Shown here in pieces: positions 33,483 to 41,230 of a DNA stretch of 45,827 nucleotides. Location: NCBI RefSeq assembly GCF_003987175.1, contig NZ_PIPM01000016.1, positions 1 to 45,827 on the forward strand, read 5' to 3'. The number at the start of each line of letters is the position of its first letter. Positions within the stretch are counted from its first letter, which is position 1. This DNA comes from Aliidiomarina sanyensis (GTDB lineage Bacteria > Pseudomonadota > Gammaproteobacteria > Enterobacterales > Alteromonadaceae). Position numbers and translations under genes: made by a program. Under the pieces are notes generated by a model. The model worked only from the letters and a program-made list of their open reading frames with translations. It searched no databases and was not told the origin of the DNA.

Positions 33483-33684
33483 TCCAGTAGATAGAGCTGC
33501 AGAACTGAATGAGTACATGCAGGAAAAGCAATTAGAGGCCGCGCGAGTGAAAGGCCCAGAGGTTCACGCAACAGGCTACTGCCTGAACTGCGGGGAAGAC
33601 ATGCCCAACAACCAGCGCTGGTGTGATGCCGATTGCCGGGATGATTGGGAGAAAGTTAATAATAGAAGACGTGGGGTACGTTAG
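33475..33684 (+). CDS. Small zinc-finger protein, TraR/DksA-like
   Basis: 69 aa. The helical N-terminus (DRAAELNEYMQEKQLEAA) resembles TraR, and the cysteines CLNC (36, 39) and C50/C54 form a zinc site. TraR-like proteins bind RNA polymerase's secondary channel; many phages carry such genes. ATG 33475 after GGGAGGCTGC. Confidence 0.72.
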   Translation: MADPVDRAAELNEYMQEKQLEAARVKGPEVHATGYCLNCGEDMPNNQRWCDADCRDDWEKVNNRRRGVR

Positions 33685-34017
33685 ATGAAAAATTTAGACA
33701 AGGACTATGCGCGCAAAAAACTGGAAATATTATTGCGTGACTTGGGGAGTTATAACGCCGATGAGTTCTGGCGAGAAATGTCACGTATTGCTAGTGGCGC
33801 AACGGGCGCGGTTCACGCTGAGGGTTTAAAGTCGGATATTGATTCTCTGGCTGGCTATATTCGTTTGTTTCTGGGTGTAGCTAAGCCTTTATGTGAGAAC
33901 GCTGAGGAGCAAGGTGGGTATTATGAGGTTTTTTCTGATTCGATGGATGAATTGACGAATTTGTGCTTTAACCCGCCCCGGGCTTTCATTGAGTTTTCTC
34001 AGGTAAAAGGGGGTTAA
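33685..34017 (+). CDS. Phage protein, unknown
   Basis: 110 aa, starting directly after the previous stop. Helical, cysteine-poor; more A/T-rich in base use than its neighbours. No family recognised. It forms a pair with the next gene, also unknown and AT-rich. Confidence 0.7.
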   Translation: MKNLDKDYARKKLEILLRDLGSYNADEFWREMSRIASGATGAVHAEGLKSDIDSLAGYIRLFLGVAKPLCENAEEQGGYYEVFSDSMDELTNLCFNPPRAFIEFSQVKGG

Positions 34018-34018
34018 T

Positions 34019-34444
34019 ATGTCTATTAAACTTTATGAATTTGAAACTTTCAGTGGAATTGTGACCCGGCTGGCAATAGATACTGAATGGAAAGATGAGC
34101 ATTTCAGTTCATTATCTGAATTCTGCAAAGAACTAAACGAATACTTCGCTTATTCAGAATCTTACCTGAGGGATGCAAAAGGCTGCCATATAGAGGCGGC
34201 ACTCAGGCGAATAGCGGAACTCGTTCCGCCTATGAAGTTAGGTGAAGGCCTTAATAATTATGGGGTATCAGTAGAGTTTTATCGTTACTTTGGCGAGGAG
34301 GCTTACCCAAATCTAGATGGTAGTAAAGGTATTTACTTTATCTCTACTAGCGCTTGCCCTGAAGACTTTGAAGTTGAGCTGAATGAGGTTAAAGAGCTGA
34401 GCAAAGATGAATTAAAATCGAATTTACCAACAGGTAATTTTTAA
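34019..34444 (+). CDS. Phage protein, unknown
   Basis: 141 aa after AGGGGGTTAAT. Acidic, mixed alpha/beta ([39 protein letters not shown]). AT-rich compared with the SSB and primase genes around it, which suggests later acquisition. No family recognised. Confidence 0.7.
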   Translation: MSIKLYEFETFSGIVTRLAIDTEWKDEHFSSLSEFCKELNEYFAYSESYLRDAKGCHIEAALRRIAELVPPMKLGEGLNNYGVSVEFYRYFGEEAYPNLDGSKGIYFISTSACPEDFEVELNEVKELSKDELKSNLPTGNF

Positions 34445-34454
34445 GGGGTTTAAT

Positions 34455-34976
34455 GTGGCGAGTAGAGGTATCAACAAAGTTATTTTAATTGGCAACCTAG
34501 GCGCTGACCCGGAGGTTCGCTTCACGCAGAACAGTACCGCTATCGCTAACCTGAGCGTTGCCACCAGTGAAAGCTGGAAAGACAAGCAAAGCGGTGAACA
34601 GCGCGAGCAAACCGAGTGGCACAGGGTTGTTCTTTATCGCCGCCTGGCGGAGATAGCCGGCGAGTTCCTGCGTAAGGGCTCAAAGGTTTATATTGAAGGT
34701 CGCCTGCAAACGCGCAAATGGCAAGGTCAGGACGGCAAAGACAACTACACAACAGAGGTTATTGCAAATGAAATGCAAATGCTCGATTCCGCCGGAGCGA
34801 ATCAAGGAGCTGGAGGATTCAGCGGCCATGGTGCGCAAAGCAATGATAGCGGGAATGCCAACGGCCAGACAGGCGGCCAGCAACCTGCGGGCGGCTATGT
34901 TGGAAATCAGCAAGGTTTCCAAGGTGGTACTAATGCGCAATGGCCAAATCCTCGCGGAGGTGGGAGTCACCCATAA
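34455..34976 (+). CDS. ssb: Single-stranded DNA-binding protein, lacking the acidic tip
   Basis: 173 aa, GTG start 34455 after AAGGGGTTTAAT. OB fold at about 1-110 ([62 protein letters not shown]), then a Gly/Gln-rich linker. The usual DDDIPF-type C-terminal tip that recruits partner proteins is absent; the protein ends NPRGGGSHP. Another frame overlaps its linker. Works with the phage primase. Confidence 0.93.
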   Translation: MASRGINKVILIGNLGADPEVRFTQNSTAIANLSVATSESWKDKQSGEQREQTEWHRVVLYRRLAEIAGEFLRKGSKVYIEGRLQTRKWQGQDGKDNYTTEVIANEMQMLDSAGANQGAGGFSGHGAQSNDSGNANGQTGGQQPAGGYVGNQQGFQGGTNAQWPNPRGGGSHP

Positions 34977-35028
34977 AAATATGACCGGTCACCCACTGGT
35001 CACCCAAGACCGCGACAAAGCCTTATAA
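34768..35028 (+). CDS. Possible overlapping small protein inside ssb
   Basis: 86 aa in another frame, ATG 34768 preceded by AGAGG at a good distance. Helical first half ([33 protein letters not shown]), then [14 protein letters not shown], a strand pattern I recall from small phage proteins. It runs 52 bases past the ssb stop. Could be a shadow frame of the repetitive linker, so it is a candidate only. Confidence 0.4.
   Translation: MKCKCSIPPERIKELEDSAAMVRKAMIAGMPTARQAASNLRAAMLEISKVSKVVLMRNGQILAEVGVTHKNMTGHPLVTQDRDKAL
34987..35006 (+). other. Putative integrase arm-type sites, right pair
   Basis: GGTCACCCA at 34987-34995 and again at 34998-35006, 11 bp apart, the same unit, orientation and phase as the left pair (1298-1317). 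Confidence 0.6.
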
Positions 35029-35029
35029 A

Positions 35030-35074
35030 TTATAGTTTGTCTGTCCGGTCTAACATGGGCGCGACACTGATCAT
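35030..35074 (-). pseudogene. Severed original start of dusA (14 codons)
   Basis: Minus strand ATG at 35074-35072 followed by ISVAPMLDRTDKL and TAA, with GAGAGGAG seven bases upstream. SVAPMLD and TD match DusA. This is the host's original dusA ribosome site and first codons, cut off when the prophage entered; codons after the core are phage-derived. It would still be translated into a 14-residue peptide. Confidence 0.85.
35043..35065. other. attR, before zur
   Basis: Right attachment site, matching 1157-1179 at 18 of 23 positions with the same 8-bp core (35049-35056). Host DNA resumes to its right. Confidence 0.8.
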
Positions 35075-35140
35075 GCAAAACTCCTCTCTTCGGGCCGCGC
35101 ATTTTACGTCAAATGAGCCGGAAAAAACAGCAAGCGACAT

Positions 35141-35187
35141 CTGCCCTTGCCAAGCGGTCGAGTTTCCATGCTAAGATGCAAGGGCAG
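35141..35187 (+). promoter_or_regulatory. zur upstream inverted repeat
   Basis: CTGCCCTTGC (35141-35150) and GCAAGGGCAG (35178-35187) are perfect 10-bp inverted copies around a stretch holding TTGCCA and TAAGAT, which would be a promoter with an over-long 19-base spacer. An operator or leader stem is possible. It does not resemble the usual Zur box as I recall it. Confidence 0.45.
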
Positions 35188-35210
35188 CTTGATGTTTTGA
35201 GTAAGGAATT

Positions 35211-35687
35211 ATGAGTAGACAAGCAACTGAGCAACTCATTCAGCGTGCTGAGGCTATGTGCGAAAGACGCGGCGTACGACTGACCCCCACACGTAAAGAG
35301 GTATTTGCCCTGTTATCACAGCATGACGGTGCAATCGGTGCGTACGACCTCCTTGAACAACTCAAGCAGGAAATGCCAAACGCGAAGCCACCCACAATTT
35401 ATCGCGCCCTTGAGTTCTTGCAAGCGCAAGGGTTCGTGCACAAAGTTTCATCATCGAACAGCTATGTACTCTGTTCCCATTTTGAGAAACAACACCCTGT
35501 GCAAATGCTCATTTGCTCACATTGTGGCAATGTGCAAGAAATTCACTCGAAGGGTGTGCATGAAGAGTTTCTTCAGCAGGCCCAGAAGAAAGGGTTCACC
35601 GTGCAGCAGCAAACTGTCGAGGCCATCGGCATTTGCGAAGCCTGCGCTGCTGACAGCGTGAATGAGGATGAAAGCGGATTACAATAA
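35211..35687 (+). CDS. zur: Zinc uptake regulator Zur (Fur family)
   Basis: 158 aa. N-terminal winged helix (RRGVRLTPTRKEVFALLSQHDG), then the zinc/dimer part with HPVQMLICSHCG and CEACA. It represses zinc uptake when zinc is plentiful. In E. coli and relatives zur sits beside dusA, which supports that the prophage split a dusA-zur pair. ATG 35211 after AAGGAATT. A hairpin terminator follows. Confidence 0.93.
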   Translation: MSRQATEQLIQRAEAMCERRGVRLTPTRKEVFALLSQHDGAIGAYDLLEQLKQEMPNAKPPTIYRALEFLQAQGFVHKVSSSNSYVLCSHFEKQHPVQMLICSHCGNVQEIHSKGVHEEFLQQAQKKGFTVQQQTVEAIGICEACAADSVNEDESGLQ

Positions 35688-35700
35688 TCCGAAGCGACAA

Positions 35701-35733
35701 ATCAACAAAGGCGCCTAAGGCGCCTTTGTTGAT
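35701..35733. terminator. Bidirectional terminator between zur and alr
   Basis: A perfect 15-bp stem (35701-35715 with 35719-35733) and a TAA loop; GC-rich near the loop (GGCGCC) with A and T flanks. It serves the convergent zur and alr genes. Confidence 0.9.
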
Positions 35734-35773
35734 TTGAGAATCGTCCGTTGCTCTGAGGTAAAGTCACCGACCG

Positions 35774-36931
35774 TCAGGATACCTCGCCCAACCCACTCAC
35801 ATCATGTCCATCAATATAGTGCAGGTTCACGCGGCGAGCGACGTTACAAAGTAACTCATAGGGGATCGTTCCCACGGTTTCAGCCACTCGTTCTACAGCA
35901 AGGTCGGGGCCCCACAGCTGTGCTGTATCACCAAGTTGCGCGCTCATGTGGGGGCCGAGCTCCACCGTGATCATATCCATGGCTACCCGACCCACCAAAG
36001 GATATTCCTTACCATTAATCCAGACTGGCGTTCCTTGGGGCGCATGCCGCGGGTATCCATCACCATAGCCAATTGCCACAATCCCAATCCACGTGTCATG
36101 GGGTGCAGTCCAAGCCGCACCATATCCGACCGACTCACCTTGATTGATTTTTCGAATTGAAATCAAGCTCGCTTGCAAATTCATGACCGGTTGCAAGGCA
36201 AGCTCTCGTCCTACCCCTCCGGGAAAAGGACTGATTCCGTATAGCGAAAGACCTGGGCGGACCCAATCATAATCCGGCGCGAGGGAAGCAAAGAGTGCGG
36301 CACTATTTGCCATCGAAGTCACTGACTCTGGGAGCACTTTCACTGCTTGCGCATAGCGTGCCAACTGTACCTGATTTTGAGGATGTGCCGGCTCATCAGC
36401 ACAAGCAAAGTGACTCATAATCACCGGCTCGCCAACAACGTTTCTCGAGCCCTTTAATTGGGTATAGACTCGTTCCACATCCTCAAGATTGAGACCAAGG
36501 CGATGCATTCCCGTGTCAACTTTTATCCAAACCCGCATCGCTTGCGGCAGATTATCTGCTTGGAGTAATTGGTTGACCTGATGTTTGGTGTGCAAAACTG
36601 GCTGAATGTTACTTGCCGCCAACACCGGAATTTGTTTAGCCTCAAAAAAACCTTCGAGTAATACAATCGGTTGAGTCACTCCGGCATTACGCAATTGCAA
36701 GGCCTCGTCCACCCGAGCAACACCGATCGCATCGATATCCTGAAGCTCTTGTGCAATCCGTGAGAGTCCATGCCCATAGGCGTTCGCTTTTAAGATCGCA
36801 AGGACACGTTTCTTTCCGGCTTGGGTTCGAATTGTCTTTAAATTGTGGTGAAGCGCGCCGAGATCAATATCAGCCCACGCGGGGCGCATCACAATCAACT
36901 CGTGACGTTTTGAAGTAAGACTAGTCGTCAT
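35774..36931 (-). CDS. alr: Alanine racemase
   Basis: 385 aa from ATG 36931, which overlaps the dnaB end; ATG 36889 (MRPAWADIDLGAL) is where family members often begin and is equally likely. PLP-binding lysine in VLAILKANAYGHG and the C-terminal catalytic tyrosine near SVGYGAAW, with RPGLSLYG and VAMDMITVEL. Makes D-alanine for peptidoglycan. Downstream of dnaB, as in many gammaproteobacteria. Confidence 0.95.
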   Translation of the reverse strand: MTTSLTSKRHELIVMRPAWADIDLGALHHNLKTIRTQAGKKRVLAILKANAYGHGLSRIAQELQDIDAIGVARVDEALQLRNAGVTQPIVLLEGFFEAKQIPVLAASNIQPVLHTKHQVNQLLQADNLPQAMRVWIKVDTGMHRLGLNLEDVERVYTQLKGSRNVVGEPVIMSHFACADEPAHPQNQVQLARYAQAVKVLPESVTSMANSAALFASLAPDYDWVRPGLSLYGISPFPGGVGRELALQPVMNLQASLISIRKINQGESVGYGAAWTAPHDTWIGIVAIGYGDGYPRHAPQGTPVWINGKEYPLVGRVAMDMITVELGPHMSAQLGDTAQLWGPDLAVERVAETVGTIPYELLCNVARRVNLHYIDGHDVSGLGEVS

Positions 36932-38345
36932 CAATCGCCGCGCCTGAATAATTATCAAATCGTGAATACTGGCCGTGGAACATCAGCTTAATCCGGCCAA
37001 TGGGGCCGTTCCTTTGTTTTCCGATAATAATCTCTGCCAATCCTTTATCATCGCTTTCCGGGTGATAGACCTCATCCCGGTAAATAAACATGATGACATC
37101 CGCATCTTGTTCAATCGAACCCGATTCACGTAAATCTGAGTTTACTGGACGCTTGTCCGAACGTTGCTCAAGGGAGCGATTCAGCTGAGACAGCGCAACC
37201 ACCGGGCATTTAAGCTCTTTCGCAAGCGCCTTTAATGAGCGCGAAATCTCTGCAATTTCGAGCGTTCGGTTTTCCGACATCCCAGGCACGGTCATTAATT
37301 GAAGATAATCGACCATCACCATGCTCACCCCACCATGCTCCTTGGCGATTCGGCGTGCACGGGAGCGGACCTCCGTGGGTGTGAGACCCGAGCTATCATC
37401 AATATAGAGTTTGCCCTTCTCCTTGAGCACTGTCATCGCTGAGCCAATTCGCGCCCAATCATCATCATCCAAATCACCCGTACGGACCGACGTCTGGTTC
37501 ACGCGACTCAACGAAGCGAGCATCCGCATAATAATTTGTTCAGAAGGCATCTCGAGGCTGAACACTACGACTGGCTTTTCTTCATTGAGAGCTGCTCGCT
37601 CCACTAGGTTCATCGCGAAGGTCGTTTTCCCCATGGACGGGCGAGCAGCGACAATAATGAGGTCAGAAGGCTGCAATCCCGCCGTCTTCTTGTCGAGATC
37701 CGTAAATCCTGTCGATACACCGGTAACCCCGTTCAGCGTCGCGTTGTTCGCAAGATATTCGATACGATCTAAGGTCCGATCCAAGATACCCGAGAGGCTT
37801 TGTGGTCCCTCAGAGCTCGAACTGCGCTTTTCGGCAATCGCAAAGACTTTGGACTCCGCAAAATCAAGGAGTTCTTTGCTCGGACGACCTTGCGTATCGT
37901 ATCCTGCCTCCGCTATTTCGTTCGCGACACCGATCATTTCACGAAGTAACGCGCGTTCACGCACAATATCTGCATATGCATTGATGTTAGCTGAGCTTGG
38001 CGTGTTCTTTTGAATCTCCAGCAAGTAGGCGGTTCCACCGACACGCTCAAGTTCATTGGTCAGCTCAAGCCGCTCGGTCAACGTAACGAGGTCAATCGGC
38101 TTGTTTTGCTCACTTAAGCGATGCATTGCAGCGAAAATCATACGATGAGAGAGCAGATAAAAATCATCCGTAATTACTCGCTCAGCAACATTATCCCAAG
38201 CCTGATTATCGAGCATCAGACCACCGAGGACCGATTGCTCCGCTTCAATTGAATGCGGGGGAGTTTTCAGCGCATCAAGCTTCGCGTCGTTTGTTTTTGG
38301 CGTTCTCGACGATGAATTCTTTGTAGCCACAGAGTTCGCTTCCAA
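36921..38345 (-). CDS. dnaB: Replicative DNA helicase DnaB
   Basis: 474 aa. The N-terminal domain (PPHSIEAEQSVLGGLMLDN) binds primase. The RecA-like C-terminal domain has Walker A ARPSMGKTTFAMN near 230-243, Walker B MVMVDYLQLM, and SQLNRSLEQR with the arginine finger region. Unwinds DNA at the fork. No intein. Separate transcription unit after the rplI terminator. Confidence 0.98.
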   Translation of the reverse strand: MEANSVATKNSSSRTPKTNDAKLDALKTPPHSIEAEQSVLGGLMLDNQAWDNVAERVITDDFYLLSHRMIFAAMHRLSEQNKPIDLVTLTERLELTNELERVGGTAYLLEIQKNTPSSANINAYADIVRERALLREMIGVANEIAEAGYDTQGRPSKELLDFAESKVFAIAEKRSSSSEGPQSLSGILDRTLDRIEYLANNATLNGVTGVSTGFTDLDKKTAGLQPSDLIIVAARPSMGKTTFAMNLVERAALNEEKPVVVFSLEMPSEQIIMRMLASLSRVNQTSVRTGDLDDDDWARIGSAMTVLKEKGKLYIDDSSGLTPTEVRSRARRIAKEHGGVSMVMVDYLQLMTVPGMSENRTLEIAEISRSLKALAKELKCPVVALSQLNRSLEQRSDKRPVNSDLRESGSIEQDADVIMFIYRDEVYHPESDDKGLAEIIIGKQRNGPIGRIKLMFHGQYSRFDNYSGAAIDDD

Positions 38346-38410
38346 ATTGCTTTAAAGGGATGAAATTGGGTGGGCCGTGCCTTACGACCGACGTTTGATA
38401 ATACACAGGC

Positions 38411-38444
38411 CACAAAAAAAAAGCAGCACCGAGGTGCTGCTTTT
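38411..38444 (-). terminator. Terminator of the rpsF-rplI operon
   Basis: AAGCAGCAC, loop CGAG, GTGCTGCTT; on the minus strand a run of about ten T follows. Ends the ribosomal operon before dnaB. Confidence 0.9.
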
Positions 38445-38465
38445 ATTGGAAAGGATATGTAATCC

Positions 38466-38918
38466 TTACTCGCTTGCTTCCACTTTCAAAGTGACAGCAG
38501 CCAGTACGTCTGCATGAAGTTGCAGTTCGATTTCGTATTCGCCAACTTCACGGATGGTTCCGTGAGGCATTAGAATCTCGCTCTTCTTCACTTCAACGCC
38601 AGCCGCAGTGATTGCATCCGCAATATCACGCGTACCGATTGAACCGAACAACTTACCTTCGTCGCCCGCTTTAGAAGCGATTACGATTGTGTCCAGTGCG
38701 TTGACTTTCTCAGCGCGATCTTCTGCTGCTTTCAAATCAGCGGCCAATTTAGCTTCCAATTCAGCACGACGCTGCTCAAACATTTCCACGTTTGCTTTGG
38801 TAGCTGGAACGGCTTTACCTTGTGGGAACAGGAAGTTACGGGCATAGCCAGACTTCACAGTGACCTGGTCGCCCAGGCTTCCAAGGTTTGCAACTTTATC
38901 AAGAAGGATAATATTCAT
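38466..38918 (-). CDS. rplI: 50S ribosomal protein L9
   Basis: 150 aa, normal. Starts [21 protein letters not shown] with [17 protein letters not shown], the L9 N-terminal rRNA-binding domain, then the long helix and C-terminal domain. ATG after AGGAGACTGTAACG. Last gene of the operon rpsF-priB-rpsR-rplI. Confidence 0.98.
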   Translation of the reverse strand: MNIILLDKVANLGSLGDQVTVKSGYARNFLFPQGKAVPATKANVEMFEQRRAELEAKLAADLKAAEDRAEKVNALDTIVIASKAGDEGKLFGSIGTRDIADAITAAGVEVKKSEILMPHGTIREVGEYEIELQLHADVLAAVTLKVEASE

Positions 38919-38932
38919 CGTTACAGTCTCCT

Positions 38933-39172
<240 letters not shown>

Positions 39173-39499
39173 TTAAACCTGTATTAATTTCTGAGCATGA
39201 AGGATAAGTCGGGGGACTCCTTTGGCATTCTCATGTCGCTGGAGAAAGCCGCTGACTTCAATTTCATGTCCCAGAGTTAGTTTCGTAGACCAAAGTTCTG
39301 CTTCTTCACCACTCACCACCGCTTGGATTCTTACATAACACTGTCGCGTTAAACCCGCTTCCATCTGCAACGAACGGTGTTCAATTGCGAGGAGTAAGTG
39401 GGGAATCCCTGCTGGGCTTCGCGTGAGTCTAGGTGCTTTTACAAGGCTTCCTCGAATCACGAGTTGGTTAATGGCAGTACCTTGAGCTGTAGCCGACAT
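39173..39499 (-). CDS. priB: Primosomal replication protein N (PriB)
   Basis: 108 aa from ATG 39499, which overlaps the rpsF stop (TGATG). OB fold: NQLVIRGSLVKAPRLTRSPAGIPH, LAIEHRS and RQCYVRIQAVVSG. Helps PriA restart stalled forks. Its place between rpsF and rpsR is typical of gamma- and betaproteobacteria. Confidence 0.95.
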   Translation of the reverse strand: MSATAQGTAINQLVIRGSLVKAPRLTRSPAGIPHLLLAIEHRSLQMEAGLTRQCYVRIQAVVSGEEAELWSTKLTLGHEIEVSGFLQRHENAKGVPRLILHAQKLIQV

Positions 39500-39867
39500 C
39501 ACTCAGCAGATGCAGTCTCAGCTTTCGCTTCACGGCGGTCTTCTTTTTCCTTTGGCTTAGCAAAAGGTGAAGGCTCGCTGATGGCTTCGTCTTTACGCAT
39601 AACCAGGCTGCGCAGTACCGCATCGTTGTAACGGAAGTTGGTTTCCAGCTCGTCAACAACTTCTGAAGTCGCAGCGATGTTCATCAGAACATAGTGCGCT
39701 TTGTGCAGTTTGTTGATTGGGTAAGCCAGTTGCCGACGGCCCCAGTCTTCTAAACGGTGAACTTCACCGCCAGCAGATTTCACAGTCTCAGTGTACCGCT
39801 CGATCATGCCAGGGACTTGTTCGCTTTGGTCTGGATGGACCATAAACACGATTTCATAATGACGCAT
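39499..39867 (-). CDS. rpsF: 30S ribosomal protein S6
   Basis: 122 aa. [34 protein letters not shown] and HYVLMNIAA mark S6. The acidic tail KAETASAE is normal for the family. ATG after AAGGAGCAATT. First gene of the ribosomal operon. Confidence 0.98.
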   Translation of the reverse strand: MRHYEIVFMVHPDQSEQVPGMIERYTETVKSAGGEVHRLEDWGRRQLAYPINKLHKAHYVLMNIAATSEVVDELETNFRYNDAVLRSLVMRKDEAISEPSPFAKPKEKEDRREAKAETASAE

Positions 39868-39966
39868 AATTGCTCCTTATGGATGAAAGCCTAAGTGCAG
39901 CTCAGCCCGGCTGACGTGAAGGCAAGGAACTTGAAACTTTATAGTTGGGCTGATTCAAGCCGGCGC

Positions 39967-39995
39967 ATTGTACGCAAGATGAGCAATGAGCGCAA
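39967..39995 (-). promoter_or_regulatory. Candidate promoter of the rpsF operon
   Basis: On the minus strand TTGCGC, a 17-base spacer and TACAAT, about 100 bases before rpsF. The 100-base leader could hold S6/S18 feedback control, but I did not find a clear motif. Confidence 0.55.
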
Positions 39996-40022
39996 GTAAA
40001 ATGGTGGGGTTCGCGGCCCGCA

Positions 40023-40478
40023 TCACCGAGCGGGTGCGTCCGCGATTTCTTGATTGATAAGACGAAATAATTGCTCTGATAAGAGAAGGCTCGCGCCTGT
40101 TGGTCCTTGCACTACTTTACGATAACCCAGCAGCGTTCCCTCAGGTTGACGCCCCTGCGGTCCCACATGAACACTCGCATTCGCGCGAAGTCCTTCAGAC
40201 GCAAACTGAACCTCCACTTGAACCACATAGGCTGCGGCAGCTTCCTGACTCACCATTCGATAACTATGGTGGGTCTCCATCCGATACCGTAAGTCATCCA
40301 TAAACGGCTGTAGCTGCGGATCCTGCGAATCCGATTGCACTGACAAATAAACCGGAGGACGATGGGTTTGCATGGTTTGATCTGAGGTTCCAATCCATGC
40401 AAACACAAGCAAAAAAGCAACCACACCCACCGATAAAAAAATTGGTACAAGTTGCTGTAATGGCTTTCTTTCCACCAT
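40023..40478 (-). CDS. Membrane-anchored protein, unknown
   Basis: 151 aa. Hydrophobic segment near residues 10-29 (LVPIFLSVGVVAFLLVFAWIG), then a periplasmic domain with no known motif. Start overlaps the rlmB stop (TAATG). Its place between rlmB and rpsF suggests co-expression with rlmB. Function unknown. Confidence 0.8.
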   Translation of the reverse strand: MVERKPLQQLVPIFLSVGVVAFLLVFAWIGTSDQTMQTHRPPVYLSVQSDSQDPQLQPFMDDLRYRMETHHSYRMVSQEAAAAYVVQVEVQFASEGLRANASVHVGPQGRQPEGTLLGYRKVVQGPTGASLLLSEQLFRLINQEIADAPAR

Positions 40479-41230
40479 TAGGCTCCTTGCCCAAGTCGTT
40501 GCCGGACAACCTCAAATAAACACACGCCCGCGGCAACCGAAACATTCAAGCTGCTTACTGTGCCAGCAAGTGGGATCGCGACTAAGTCATCGCACAATTC
40601 TCGTGTTAGGCGACGCATCCCGGTGCCTTCAGCGCCCATTACCAGTGCAACTGGCCCCACAAATTTGTTCTCATACAGCGTTTGAGTGGCCTCTCCTGCT
40701 GTCCCTGTGACCCATACTCCTTCATCTTTCAACAGGCGAATTGCCCGCGCAAGATTTGTTGCAACCACGAGAGGTACCACTTCCGCTGCACCACTGGCCA
40801 CTTTTCGCACGGTGCTATTTAACCCTGCAGATTTATCTTTAGGCACGACCACAGCGGTCACCCCACTGGCATCCGCAGTTCGTAAACAGGCGCCTAAATT
40901 ATGCGGATCGGTGACTTGGTCTAGCACCAAAAACAGTGCTTTTTGCCCAGCTTGTTGGCACAATTCAGGTAAGTCGTTTTCTTGATACTGGCGAGCGGGG
41001 GTCACAAAAAGCAGAACCCCCTGATGATTCCCTTCAGAGACTCGGTCATCGAGCGTTTTTCGATGACAAAATTGCGGTCTGACTCCCATTGCACGTGCAG
41101 CTTTAATAATCTCTTGAACCGCCGGATCGTCTCGGTCTTTTTGCACAAATAATTCAATTGCTCGCTCGGGATGGTGTGCCAGAACAGCAGCAACCGAGTG
41201 GATACCGAACACTACATCATTTTTACTCAT
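40478..41230 (-). CDS. rlmB: 23S rRNA (guanosine-2'-O-)-methyltransferase RlmB
   Basis: 250 aa, SpoU/TrmH family. N-terminal RNA-binding part (FGIHSVAAVLAHHPERAIEL), then the knotted domain with VLDQVTDPHNLGACLRTA, ALVMGAEGTGMRRLTRELCD and IPLAGTVSSLNVSVAAGV. Methylates G2251 of 23S rRNA. Overlaps rnr by one base, as in the usual rnr-rlmB pair. Confidence 0.97.
   Translation of the reverse strand: MSKNDVVFGIHSVAAVLAHHPERAIELFVQKDRDDPAVQEIIKAARAMGVRPQFCHRKTLDDRVSEGNHQGVLLFVTPARQYQENDLPELCQQAGQKALFLVLDQVTDPHNLGACLRTADASGVTAVVVPKDKSAGLNSTVRKVASGAAEVVPLVVATNLARAIRLLKDEGVWVTGTAGEATQTLYENKFVGPVALVMGAEGTGMRRLTRELCDDLVAIPLAGTVSSLNVSVAAGVCLFEVVRQRLGQGA

Larger units (their letters stand above)
1163..35056. 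mobile_element. P2-like prophage integrated in the 5' end of dusA
   Basis: About 33.9 kb between half-matching sites in dusA (1157-1179) and before zur (35043-35065). It contains integrase, portal/terminase, capsid, lysis, baseplate, fibre, sheath, tube, tape measure, repressor, Ogr activator, primase and SSB, in the P2 order Q P | O N M L X lysis R S | V W J I fibres | FI FII E T U D. No structural gene looks broken, so the prophage is probably functional. Departures from P2 are the dusA target, a toprim primase-helicase instead of the A replication initiator, a DGR in the fibre region and a block of unknown small genes between S and V. The exact ends are fixed only to the 8-bp identical core (1163-1170 = 35049-35056). 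Confidence 0.93.
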
